Part shown: positions 9,933 to 20,196 of the stretch, piece by piece
Layout of the letters: each line of letters begins with the position of its first letter
Numbering within the stretch: position 1 is the first letter of the stretch
Assembly (NCBI GenBank): GCA_037176905.1
Contig: JBBBWG010009402.1
Coordinates: forward strand, 1 to 20,604
Source: Azolla pinnata
Lineage: Eukaryota > Streptophyta > Polypodiopsida > Salviniales > Salviniaceae
Direction: 5' to 3'
Length of the DNA stretch: 20,604 nt
Notes under the pieces: model-generated
The model's database searches: none
Seen by the model: the letters and a program-made list of their open reading frames with translations, nothing else
Told to the model about the DNA's origin: nothing
Made by a program: the position numbers and the translations under genes

Positions 9933-10479
9933 ATTGGCTCGAGAATACGCATGGAAAGGAGCAGATCGATTGCCTCGGGCATTGTTGCGGCAGAAAATCG
10001 CAGGGATTCGAAGAAAGGTTTTCTGCAGTTTCAAAGCAGAGCAGAGTTGCTCTTACAACTTTTTCTGTTCTTTTTGTTTCTTTTTTTCGTCTGCGAGTAT
10101 GTTTATTCAATGGATCAGTTCCAGAGCGTGCGATCAATCGGGGTTCGGTTCTTTTCAACTAAACAAGCGATCGAGTGTTGTCATGACGTGCTGCTCTGCA
10201 ACTGAATCGTGCTTGCGATTCCGCAATCCCATCCGTGGTCCATCATTCGATTTTTGAGTCGTGGGCCGAGATTGATTGCTTACTTTCTTTCCGGAGAAGG
10301 GCTCTCTGTCTCAAATCTGGAACGATCGAAGTAGGAACTGAATCTCTCCTCCGATCGGCCGAACAGATCGCAGGTCGCTTTGGTCAGCAGCCAGAAACAG
10401 AAGAACATCGTGAACCTGACAAATTTCCAGAATCGTGCATTCGTACATTTGCATAAGGATCCTATAGATCCATTCACAC
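9933..10479 (+). other. Non-repetitive stretch between repeat arrays
   Basis: Base composition here is more balanced than in the flanking repeats. A pyrimidine-rich patch of T runs broken by C and G lies at about 10057-10090. Short open frames on both strands overlap one another and match nothing I recognise. It could include promoter or leader sequence of the CID gene downstream, but the repeat tract in between makes this uncertain. Confidence 0.35.
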
Positions 10480-11425
10480 AAACACACATACATAATGGCA
10501 TGGCCAATGGACATGCATATACATGCATATGCCACTCCATGCATACATACATACATGCAATACACACATACATACATACATACATGTATCTAGACGTACA
10601 TCCATGCATACATACATATACACACATTGACATGTATCTAGACGTTCATAGACACACATACATGATGACATGGGTGGTGGACACACTGGCACATACACAT
10701 GCATACACACATCCCCCACATGCATATGTACATCTTCACACATAACATAATGACTTGATGGGTAGTAGACATGCTACATACGCAAACACACATGCAGATA
10801 GACATACATAGATACCCACACATGCACACATAGATATATATATACATGCATAATGTGACAGGGGAAATGCTAAATAGACATCCACAATGCATGCATGCAT
10901 ACATATGCATGGCAGGCACCATGCACATACATTCATAGATGCACAACATGCATGCATACATGCATACATATGCACGGTACGCACCATGCACATACATTCA
11001 TACATGCATGTGTGCATGCATATATGCATATGCATGATGGCACACGCATACCGACACATGCATAATGACAGGGGCGATACCAATCGACACACATGCATGC
11101 CATGTACATACATTCGTGCATGCACAGCACACATACATGCATGCATGTGCAGATGCATACATGCATGCATGCAGACATATGCATAGTTACATCCATAGAT
11201 GCCCAACACACATGCATGCATGCATGCAGACATATGCATAGCTACATCCATAGATGCCCAACACACATGCATGCATGCATGCAGACATATGCACAGCTAC
11301 ATCCATAGATGCACAGCACACATGCATGCATGCATGCATGCAGGCATATGCCGATTCACATACATACACACATGCACGCATGCATGCATGCATACACACA
11401 TGATGCATGCATGCATGCATGATGA
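10480..11425 (+). repeat. CATG/CATA/CACA low-complexity tract
   Basis: Nearly 950 bases consist of ATGC, ATAC and ACAC tetranucleotide words such as CATGCATGCATG, CATACATACATA and ACACACAT. The sequence alternates purine and pyrimidine over long runs, and the CATG blocks are self-complementary. Overlapping open frames on both strands give Met/His/Cys/Tyr-rich strings and are artefacts of the repeat. CATGCATG is also the RY element bound by plant B3-domain factors of the ABI3/FUS3/LEC2 group. The tract ends about 220 bases before the CID start codon. Confidence 0.95.
11172..11345 (+). repeat. 55-bp higher-order tandem repeat inside the CATG tract
   Basis: Units start at 11172, 11227 and 11282, with a partial fourth at 11341. 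Each begins CAGACATATGCA (CAGGCATATGC in the fourth). The three full units then carry TACATCCATAGATGC and ACACATGCATG. The first two differ at very few positions. The third has extra CATG words and a period of 59. High identity suggests recent expansion. Confidence 0.92.
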
Positions 11426-11516
11426 GGCATGGTGAGGATGAATGGTGGGCATTTCCAAAGTGTCCTTTTGCTTTGGCTCAGACTGTTGTTTTTGGGGACT
11501 GATGAATTTGATGACC

Positions 11517-11544
11517 CTTCTTCTTCTTCTTCTTCTTCTTCTTC
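11517..11544 (+). repeat. (CTT)9 microsatellite in the CID leader
   Basis: Nine CTT units lie about 105 bases before the likely start codon. CT/CTT-rich runs are common near plant transcription starts, so this probably sits in the 5' untranslated region. In the reading frame continuous with the CID gene it would encode a serine run. Confidence 0.85.
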
Positions 11545-11647
11545 CATAGCCAAAAGCCCAACAGCAACAAGATCTCTTCTGGGCGATTCCATCCTTCTTT
11601 CCGCTCTCTCTTGCTTCTTTCTTTGCCCCCCCCCTTTGCCTGCCTCC

Positions 11648-14600
11648 ATGGCTATGCTGGAAAGCTCTGGCTCTTTGGCCAGGGAAGGTATAGATCTTGA
11701 TGAAGATTCACAGATCTTTCATCATCATCATCATCAACAGCAGCAGCAGCAACAACAACAACAACACCCACAACAACACCCACAACCGAATCTTCTTCTT
11801 CAGCTTCGCCACCAGCATCAGCAGCAGAAAAATTACATTTTCTCCCACCACCTCATAGATCAGCATCTTCAATTTGGGAGCAGAGACGGAGACAGGGATA
11901 GGGACAGTGATAGAGATGGAGATGGAGGTGGATACGGCCATTCCGAAGAGAATCTAAAGCTAAACGGAAGTGGGAATGGGAATGAAATTGACAACCAGAA
12001 GCAAAACCAAAAGAATTTCGACTCCACTTGTAATCTTCGAGAGCTTGAGGACCTTCTTTCAAAACTGAATCCTCTGGCAGAGGAGTTTTTCCCTCCCTCG
12101 TCGGCTTCGTTTTCTTCGCGTTCACTCAACGAAGAAGGATCTCAGGCAAACACGAAAGGAGGAGGAAGATCTCGGAAGGTACCCCATTGCTCTCTCAGTC
12201 TCTTTATCTTCTTTGAATGCAAATTGTGGTTTTTGAATTAGTATCAGAATTTTTTTGAAGCCAATTTGTCAAAATGCTATTTGCAAATGCCCTAAGTGAT
12301 GCTGTTGAAATGTTGCTGGAAGTCTGTTGACGTACTGTGAAAATGCCTTTGAAATATTGTTGGAAGATAACTGAACATCGTTGTTGAAGTGCTGTGTAAA
12401 TTTTTCTCTTGGAACAAATTCTCTAAAAAATGCTGTATGGTGCAAGTGCTGTCAGAAACTTTTGTGGAAAGCATGAAAATGCGGTTGAAATTATCTGGAA
12501 ACATGGTGTTGGAAAGATGCTTCTCATTTCTCACCAAGTCAAAACCTGTCCTTTTTTTTCTCTCTCTCCCCCCCCCCCACATAGCAGAAAGGGAATGGAC
12601 CTGCTCCTGGAAAGAAGAGAGTGAGTCTTCGGTCGAGCCGTGCCCAACAAGATGATAGCATCAAAAGGACTGTTTATGTTTCAGACATTGATCATCAGGT
12701 TAGTTTATCAATCATCATCTTTTTGATCCAGATTCACAAAAGCATCAGCAGTTTTAACTTCTGTGTTCATGTTGGAAAGGTTGAGTCATTTGTTTCTCTT
12801 TTAGGAATCAAAGTTTTGGGTTTATGTTCCTGTTTGGGACTCTTGATACTCTTTTCTGGGGTCCAATTATGTTATTTGATAGTATTGACACCTAATTACT
12901 TGGAAAAAGATGATCTTATTTGTCTCTCTTGGTTTGGAAAATCTGTATCATGTTTAATGGTGTGCTAGGTTACCGAGGAGCAATTGGCAGCTCTTTTTAT
13001 CACCTGTGGTCAGGTTGGTTTATCAATCATAATCTGGGCAGTTTATGCTTCACTCTTTCATTTTGAAAGAATGAGCTTTGTATCACATGTTTCGAGTGTC
13101 TTTCTCCTCATTCAGAGGCTGAGATAGTATTCCTTGTTTCTTCTAGGTTGTGGATTGTCGTGTTTGTGGGGATCCAAACTCTGTGCTCAGATTTGCCTTT
13201 GTTGAATTTACAGATGAAGGTGAGGAACATTGCCTAATTCCGGAACATTATGGTCTTGAGAAGCTTTAGAGTGCTCAAATTATTGCTGCTTCTTCTTGCC
13301 CTTAAATATTTGATATTATTCTGTCATGTCCTAACACGTTCCTATCACAGAAGGAGCTAGGGCTGCATTAAGCCTTTCTGGAACCATGCTTGGATTTTAT
13401 CCTGTCAGGGTTTTACCGTCAAAAACAGCGATTGTTCCTGTGAACCCAACCTTCCTCCCAAGAGTATCTGCTGTGCTTTCATACTTCGTTTGTGGAATCT
13501 AGATCCTTATATTCTTATCTGGAACATTGAATTAATTTACTGCACTTCTATTGCAGTCTGAGGATGAACTTGAAATGTGTGCAAGAACAGTCTATTGTGC
13601 CAACATTGACAAAAAGGTAAAATTGTGAATTGATCTTTTATCATCTATGCTGAGTAAACTAGAATGTAAATCTGGCTTTGAAAAATGCTCCTATGCAGGT
13701 GTCACAGACTGACGTGAAGCTTTTCTTTGAGATGCTATGTGGTGAGGTAATGTTCTCATTGGCAATGTGTGCTTCCGATGGAGATGGAATACTGTTCACA
13801 TCTGATTGGTTTAGAGTTGGCAGGTTGCAAGGATAAGGTTATTGGGGGATTTCCATCATTCAACTCGTATCGCCTTCGTAGAGTTTGTCATGGTAGCCCA
13901 TAAATCTTGCTCAACTTGATAATCCAGTGATGTGAAAAGTTATTATCTTAATCTTGGTATGTGTGATTCAAGTGCATGAGAACGTCAGTGTTTCAAGGTT
14001 TTGGTATGCATATATACATATATTTTTATAACACAAAGAGGGTTATACTATTGTTCTTTTATCATGAAGCATTATACAGCACTAGTAACTTCTGGATTTT
14101 GCAGGCCGAAAGTGCGATACGAGCATTGAACTGCAGTGGTGCAATTTTAGGGTCACTTCCTGTACGGTAAGCACCATTTAACTAGGGAGGATGTACAGTG
14201 AGCTGCATTATAGGGATCGTCATTTTTCTTTTACACATAGCTCATGGTATACTCAGATTAGTTTAGATAATCTGGTATGAAGTATCTCTTCTTCTCGTCT
14301 TCTTTCCTTTCAGAATTCTAATGCACACAATTCTCTGTAATCTTAGTATATATTCCTTATGATTTGGTTAATGACTGAGAAAAACATCAGATCAAAAACC
14401 TTTGTTTCTTTCAAAAAAACTGAAAGTCGTGATCTTAAAAATAAGAAAAATCGAAGGAGCAGCAGGACATCGAAGATAACAAGTGCTGTCTGTAGAAATC
14501 GAAAGGAATCAATTTTTCCCTTTTCCTTCTTCAGTGACTGGTCCATAGGAAAAGTTCAAGAGTGTCACTTGACTAATTAATAGGAGATGCTGAGTAGTGC

Positions 14601-15280
14601 ATTTGATGCTGTTGCTCTTTAGTAAAGAATACGTAATATCATAGGAAAGAGGAGTGAATCATAGAGAAATGATCAATTCTGTAGATTGAGCAAGGAGCCT
14701 CTGAGGTTTCGTTTTTTTTTTTAAGCCAACAACCTTGAAGGTAAATTCTTCTCTTAGCGCTCTGTAAAATACTCGTTTGCAGTTATATTGAGAAAGTGGC
14801 ACCCCTCCATCCAAGTATTCTTATTATTATCTATTGAGAATATGGATCTAAGGAACCACAAAAGAAACCATTGTAATACCTCAAGCAACTGCAAAAAGCC
14901 ACGATTATAACTCGCTTGGGTGAAATGAACCTACTTTTCTGCTACAGAGATGGCTAGGATAAAAACATCACCCTTTTGGTGGGAAATCAATAAAAACTTG
15001 TCTTGTGGGGTTTGAAAGTTGTGGGTGAATTCAATAAAACAAATACTTGATCAAAGGTTGAATTGTTCTGTAGTGTTTCCGATTGAGGTTAGTGAGCTTG
15101 TCTCAGAATGCCCATAGCTTGGAAGGATGTAAGAAGCATGTATTTTTTCAAATGGCCCAGAAGCTAATTGTGCATTGAAATGGTGCTCACAAACTAAATG
15201 GATACTAAAACACTTCAATGGTTTTCAGGGTGAGTCCATCCAAGACTCCTGTGAGGCCACGATCTCCTCGTCTTCTCTAA
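11648..15280 (+). CDS. CID: Polyadenylate-binding protein-interacting protein, CID8-13 type, 10 exons
   Basis: Exons are 11648-12178, 12588-12698, 12969-13013, 13147-13219, 13351-13463, 13557-13616, 13699-13746, 13824-13892, 14105-14166 and 15229-15280. All borders are GT-AG, and the frame runs without a stop to 387 residues (Arabidopsis members are roughly 290-360). The PAM2 motif LSKLNPLAEEFFPPS (137-151) binds the MLLE domain of poly(A)-binding protein. A basic segment with KKR and RSSR (186-195) precedes two RRMs. RRM1 begins TVYVSDID (205) with RNP1-like RFAFVEF (244-250). RRM2 begins TVYCANID (302) with RIAFVEF (342-348). The C-terminus carries the family signature SPSKTPVRP. The N-terminus has His5-Gln10 (25-39) and an Asp/Arg-rich run (80-95). 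The role is probably cytoplasmic mRNA translation or stability control. The start at 11648 has a good plant context (ATGGC). An in-frame ATG at 11429 would add 73 residues unlike the family, through the CTT run. Confidence 0.95.
12583..12587 (+). promoter_or_regulatory. Tandem NAGNAG splice acceptor of CID exon 2
   Basis: The exon 2 acceptor reads TAGCAG, giving two usable AGs three bases apart, after a tract of T8, CT repeats and C11. Use of the first AG would add one Gln after Lys177, just before the basic segment. Both products stay in frame. I chose the second AG for the gene model, but the two cannot be told apart from sequence. Confidence 0.6.
14167..15228 (+). other. Large last intron of the CID gene
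   Basis: This 1062-bp intron separates the end of RRM2 from the 16 terminal residues. It starts GTAAGC and ends GGTTTTCAG. Arg371 is split across it. I see no gene, clear repeat or transposon inside; small open frames at 14343-14580 on both strands have no support. Confidence 0.85.
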
Positions 15281-17400
15281 GGAGTGATCCGACAAGATAA
15301 ACACAGTTAGGTAGATTGCCTTGAAGCTAAGGTGGAGATAACCAACGGTTAGTTTCTGTATCCCAAGTGGTTTCTTTTTTTGTGGGTCACATTCGCCAGG
15401 GTTATTCTGAATACTCGTCTGCTGAAGCTACCATGGAATGTTCAGAATTCGCATTGCAGTTGGAATTGGTAAAGGCCGGTAATATGTGGCCTCTCTCATA
15501 TTCCATACCATTGCTCTGTAAATAGTATTTCCTTCTGTTTGATACACATACATTTGTGCTCATTACCGAAGCTCCGGAAGAAAAGATTCAATAATAATAA
15601 TAATAACAACAGCATTAATAACATTTGTTTAACAAACAGTAACCGACTGGCATTTCGTTAAATAATTTGAGGCATTGATTGCTTGCTTATCTGTGAAGTG
15701 ATTCAGCCCTTCGTCATAACATCAAGAACCCTTGTAAACAGATTTAAAAGTTTTCTGTTGCAAAGAATTTGTGTTATAATTGATATGGAAGAACCATTAA
15801 CATGGATGGATATGCAAACATGATCTCGAGTTTTTTTTGCTATCTTTACGTTTGAGCCAATGGGACTGCCACGGTTTTATATCCAAAAGAAGTTAGTATT
15901 GGCTGATCACAATGAATCAGTAACGACCAGAAAAGCAAAACCTGTTCTGTTGGATTGTCAAATAAATCGTTTTCAATGCCATTCAGTCTGACTTAATCCA
16001 TATGTTACCGTCATTCAAAGTATGCTTATGCTGTCGGTGTTTGGGTTCAGCGATGATTTTTCTTCTATTTCCTTTAGAAAATTGTTGCTATTCCTACATG
16101 ATTATTTGTTGGATTGACCAATATTCCAGTTCCAACATTTTTGGAGCTATAGAATAGGGAATGATGTTTCATGATCCAGTTCCATTAGCGCCTGATCGCA
16201 CTCTTTGATTGCCGTTGCTAATCACCCCATCGTCGATTCCAGCATTCTAATCCGAGTTCCTCTTGAAGAGGAGATATCATGCATGATGCTTTCTTCTGGT
16301 GGATTGCATCGATCTACTTGTTGTGGTCCCTGCACAATCTTATTCTTTGAAAGGAGTTGGGGTGACTAATCCAGGAATTCGTTCATCGTGTAGCCCTTGT
16401 TTAGCAGAAAATCTAAAAATGGTTTGGGTTTTGACAACTGAAATCTGAAGGGGTGCAATCAACACATCCATGATGTACTTCAAATCCGCGGATTCCGATT
16501 GATTGGAGTGAAGAAAACTACCAGACATTGCAAAGAAGGCAATTCTTTCATTGAGGTGCATAGAAGATGCCGATGGCCAAGCAAATTCCATGTGCAATGT
16601 CGGATTCGAGCGGATTCTGTGACTAGATCATGGCTTTATGTGGAGGTGATGAAGGAGATGGGGCTCATCACATGATCGGTGGCATCGTCTTCTCCGCTTC
16701 CGATCATTGCAAAATCAATAATAAACATCATCAGACACTTGATTCTGGGCTCTCAACATGTTGGATTAACAAGTCATTTTCTAGGAATGGTTATCGTGAC
16801 GAGGGATGCGCCTCATATAAGACAACATAGGAATGTTCTGCTCTAGGTCACAAGAGCTAAGAAAATCTTTTTATCATGTCGCTCGCTATCATCACCATTC
16901 ATATCATTATGCTTGCCAATCATATCATCGTATGGCTTTCATCACATCATTGTCATGCAAGTTTCATGTTAATCATGCATGCATTTCTCTACACCATAAT
17001 CATGCTTGTCATTCATCATCAGACTCCCTGATAAAAAATTATTGACATGCCTTTGCGGATCTCCACGATAATGCTCAGTAGATCCCAATGGTTAGAATTG
17101 ATCACAACGGTCGAAAGTGTGAGTCCCCTGAAGCCTCCATACATAACCTTTTGGGGTCTTGCTTTCTCTCTCGGAAGAACTGCATACAATAGACAAGTTG
17201 TTTTTTCATCATAATATCTTCTAGCTTAGAACTGCAAATTTAGATCCATAAAATCTGATAGAGTGTTGACTTTTTTACCTTTTCCGACCATAAATTTGGT
17301 GTCCGTACGAGTCCTTTAATTGTGAATGTTTTCAGCAGCCAAAATTTTCCTTCGCTTTAAACTTCCTTTTTGACTTTGTTATTTTTTTGTTCAAAATGCC
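15281..17400 (+). other. CID 3' flank and spacer
   Basis: The first part is probably the CID 3' untranslated region; no single poly(A) signal stands out. The remainder contains short open frames, including 85 codons on the minus strand at 16340-16597, that match no family I know. A CAT/ATCA-rich patch lies at about 16880-17020. I see no RNA gene. Confidence 0.45.
15590..15607 (+). repeat. (AAT)6 microsatellite
   Basis: Six AAT units occur about 310 bases after the CID stop codon. It is likely in or just beyond the 3' untranslated region. Confidence 0.85.
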
Positions 17401-18092
17401 CTCGTCTGCTTAATATGAACGCTCCGCTTGGAGGGTTTAATGCTTGGGTTAGGCATCAATGAAATCTAATGCTTTCTAATAAATAAGTTTGAAGTAAAGT
17501 GTCAAAGTAGTATTGCATCAAAATCAATGACACATTAACAAGAATATAAAGAGTAAAGAGTTTACATTTGAAGGGCAAATAGGGCACGACCAAGAGGCTA
17601 AGAAGTTAAATATTTCTTATGAGAACTCTCGGAAAAACTGTGAAAATAATAGCCGAAGGCATTGGAGATAGGAATAAAGTAAGAAAAGGAAAAAAAACAA
17701 GTTCACACAAAATAATTGAATTAAAAATTGCATATCTTCATCATGTAAGAACCGAATTTAGTGCTTAAATATGTGATAGAAACCTAAAGAAATCATCTTT
17801 CTCATGGATTTTACAAAATCTAAAATTTGAGTTCTAAATTGAGAGATATGACAAAAACAATTATGTTATATAAGAAAAAAATGGAAGATCTTCGAAAAAA
17901 AACGCTGAGGGTTCTTATAAAGCTACGAAGGAAGAGTTGAGGGTGATGAATGAAAGGAAGAACAAAGAATTAAAGTAGAGAAAAGGGTTAGAGGAGAGAA
18001 GTAAGAAAAAGTAAAGTTGTAGAGAGTTTTTATGATCTTATCTCTTAGTCATGTGATTTCCTATTTATTTTTTGTTTATATATTCTTAACTA

Positions 18093-18442
18093 TATTCTTG
18101 ATCATCTTGGTTTCTATTGTTTCTCTCAATTTTATTCCTTTTCTTCAATCATCTCATTATAAGGCAAATAATTATATTGTCATATAAGGTCTCTAACGCA
18201 GATTTCACTTGACCCCTTTCTATTAGTGTCTTTTGATTAATAAGATCCAAAGTCATACTAAGATAGGCTATTCTTGATCATCTTGGTTTCTATCGTTTCT
18301 CTCAATTTTATTCAGTTTCTTTAATCATCTCATTATAAGGGAAAATATTATATTACCATATAAGGTCTCTAATACAAACTTCGCTTGACCCCTTTCTATT
18401 AGTTTCTTTTCATTAATAAGATCCAAAGTCATACTAACATAA
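18093..18442 (+). repeat. 176-bp tandem duplication
   Basis: Copy 1 starts at 18093 and copy 2 at 18269. Both carry TATTCTTGATCATCTTGGTT, then GTTTCTCTCAATTTTATTC, ATCATCTCATTATAAGG, CATATAAGGTCTCTAA, CTTGACCCCTTTCTATTAG and AATAAGATCCAAAGTCATAC in the same order. They differ by scattered substitutions and a few single-base changes, roughly one in ten positions by eye. Confidence 0.93.
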
Positions 18443-19315
18443 GTTTATTTTAGTTAGGGGCTTTTAAGACATTTGAATCACTTTATAATTCTATTTGATA
18501 TTAATTTTTATGTATAATAATAAAGTAAGTTAGTTTCTAGAAAATGGTTTGAACATTAATAACTTACCACTTAAACATAAATACTTCATTAGTCTCGTAC
18601 TAAGGTGATATACCAAGAAAATACGACAAAATAATGCTCAAATAAATTGGTTTACCGTTACTATAAGGAACCTTTTTTTTCATTAATAAAGTTTTGAGTC
18701 TATACGTATTAGCCTAGAACAATCAAATAACTTAAACAAAATACAATTAGATGGTTGACTGATAGGGCATTATTCGCATCAACACATTTATTGCCTCAAC
18801 TTGCTTGCTACCAAATAGATGCTTAGACACATACTGTATATAGTTTTGTTAAGCCCTTCTTTTGAGCTACTTATATTACTTTTAGTGTTCTTCTCATCTT
18901 GCCTAATGTAACATTGTTTATGAGCAATCAAGAAATTGGAATCATCTCAGAGGTATGAATTCCTATTTAAAATCCATCATAAAACCTTTGAATACCAAGA
19001 TAACTTTCCATTTTTTAATGAAAGAAAGCTTATTCAAAATGACTCTATCGGAGTCTCCTTCTAATGATTTGTATTGTCCTCTAAGATTGTATTTAATCAG
19101 TTCATATTTGTATCACTATCTCCTCTGGGGGGTCCTTTGTTACTTCAACAACTTTGTTGCATCTAGCAGTACATTGTACGTCTAATGATTTTCCATCGTA
19201 CTTCAAAGGCTTTTGAACTCTCCATTTTATTTATAAGTTCTTATTCTCACTTGTCCATGCCTCACAGTCCACAACATTTTAGATTCATTAAACTCGAACT
19301 TTAAAATTGCTATAT

Positions 19316-19725
19316 CTAGGGAAAAACAATGTAGTTGTTCCCCTCGTAAACATGAAATGTCCTTTGAGGCCGGAAAAATTTCTCAACATCCTTTGACATA
19401 CAATATTTATTGCTTTTGAGCAACTCCAAAAGACAATGCAATTGAGATTCAAGCTCATAGTCACACCGTTTGCATTTTGGGGAAGTTCTATATTTACTTT
19501 TTCATTCTCTTATCACTATTTCCTTTTGGGACTCTAGCCATTGGAAAGTTGTAATTTTCTTCATTTGTCTTTTCTACACCAAAGTTCTTTTCAAAAACAC
19601 CCTCTAAATTCATTCGGGACATTATGTACGTCCCAATGCTTGAATTGTTATAGACGCTTTCTTTTCTCTTAAAATTGATCCACCCAATCTTGTTGAATAC
19701 TAAAAAACTTACGAGAGCTTGCCAT
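19316..19725 (-). pseudogene. Possible decayed coding sequence, family not recognised
   Basis: On the minus strand several open stretches follow one another in different frames within very AT-rich DNA. They are an ATG-started run of 18 codons (19725-19669), a 68-codon run (19700-19494) and a 54-codon run (19480-19316). The last is rich in Cys, Leu and Lys, with a CKRCDYELESQLHCLLELL block. Shorter open stretches continue toward about 18700. The pattern fits a gene or mobile-element protein broken by frameshifts and stops. I do not recognise the family, and chance open frames remain possible. Confidence 0.3.
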
Positions 19726-19930
19726 TACTATAACGAACACTTTATATACATTTTCCTGACATTATAGGACGAAAACATTTAGCCGAGTCTAATCAGACCT
19801 ACTTGACATTGAAAAATGGTCATGCTAATATATTTACTTAGAGAAGACAAACTGTATTAGATTATATAAGATAGGAAGTGAAATGTGAGAAACACTTTAC
19901 TTTTTAATGTCTAGCCTACACAAAGGTAAA

Positions 19931-20196
19931 ATAAAAAAATTACAGAGACATGCCTGTAGATGTGGTTCAACCTTAGCCGGATGAGAGATCGATGTCCATT
20001 ATTCATTCTAACGGTGGGATTATTGAGAAGCGGGCTAGAATCGTTTTTACAAAGTTCCGATTGCAATGAGCATCGGCTGGCTTCTAGGTCCATCCTGGAT
20101 ACTACCGGGGTGTGTGGTGTGTGTGTGTGTGTGGGTTCTCCTGTGGTCGGCGGAGGTGCGAGCTGGAAGTAGCTGCTACTACTGAACGGGAGTTTT
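19931..20196 (-). other. Probable 3' flank of the subtilase gene
   Basis: This short stretch lies downstream of the minus-strand protease stop codon and probably holds its 3' untranslated region. A GT-repeat sits within it. No other feature is seen. Confidence 0.45.
20110..20133 (+). repeat. (GT)n dinucleotide repeat
   Basis: A run of GT units, interrupted once by GG, lies about 65 bases past the subtilase stop codon. On the gene's strand it reads as CA repeats. Confidence 0.9.

Larger units (their letters stand above)
17401..19930. other. AT-rich block without a recognisable intact gene
   Basis: From about 17400 to 19930 the sequence is clearly richer in A and T than its flanks. It contains a 176-bp tandem duplication and, on the minus strand, clusters of open stretches that look like decayed coding DNA. 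No long terminal repeats, terminal inverted repeats or target-site duplications could be found by eye. The composition shift could mark an old insertion, but this is not shown. Confidence 0.45.

Noticed and set aside
11172..11345. Regularly spaced repeats resembling a CRISPR array
   Set aside because: The whole 55-bp unit repeats with no unique spacers, no cas genes are near, and the genome is eukaryotic.
10280..11435. Many overlapping open frames of 70-180 codons on both strands
   Set aside because: They are produced by the CATG/CATA simple repeat, which lacks stops in most frames. The products are Met/His/Cys/Tyr strings with no domain.
11429..11647. 73-residue N-terminal extension of the CID protein
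   Set aside because: It is in frame but reads through the CTT microsatellite. It has no similarity to the family N-terminus, and the ATG at 11648 has the better context.
16340..16597. 85-codon minus-strand open frame
   Set aside because: No family resemblance, and no splice partners could be found by eye on either side.
17401..19930. Block as a complete transposon or retroelement
   Set aside because: No terminal repeats, target-site duplication, integrase, transposase or reverse transcriptase motif could be identified with confidence.
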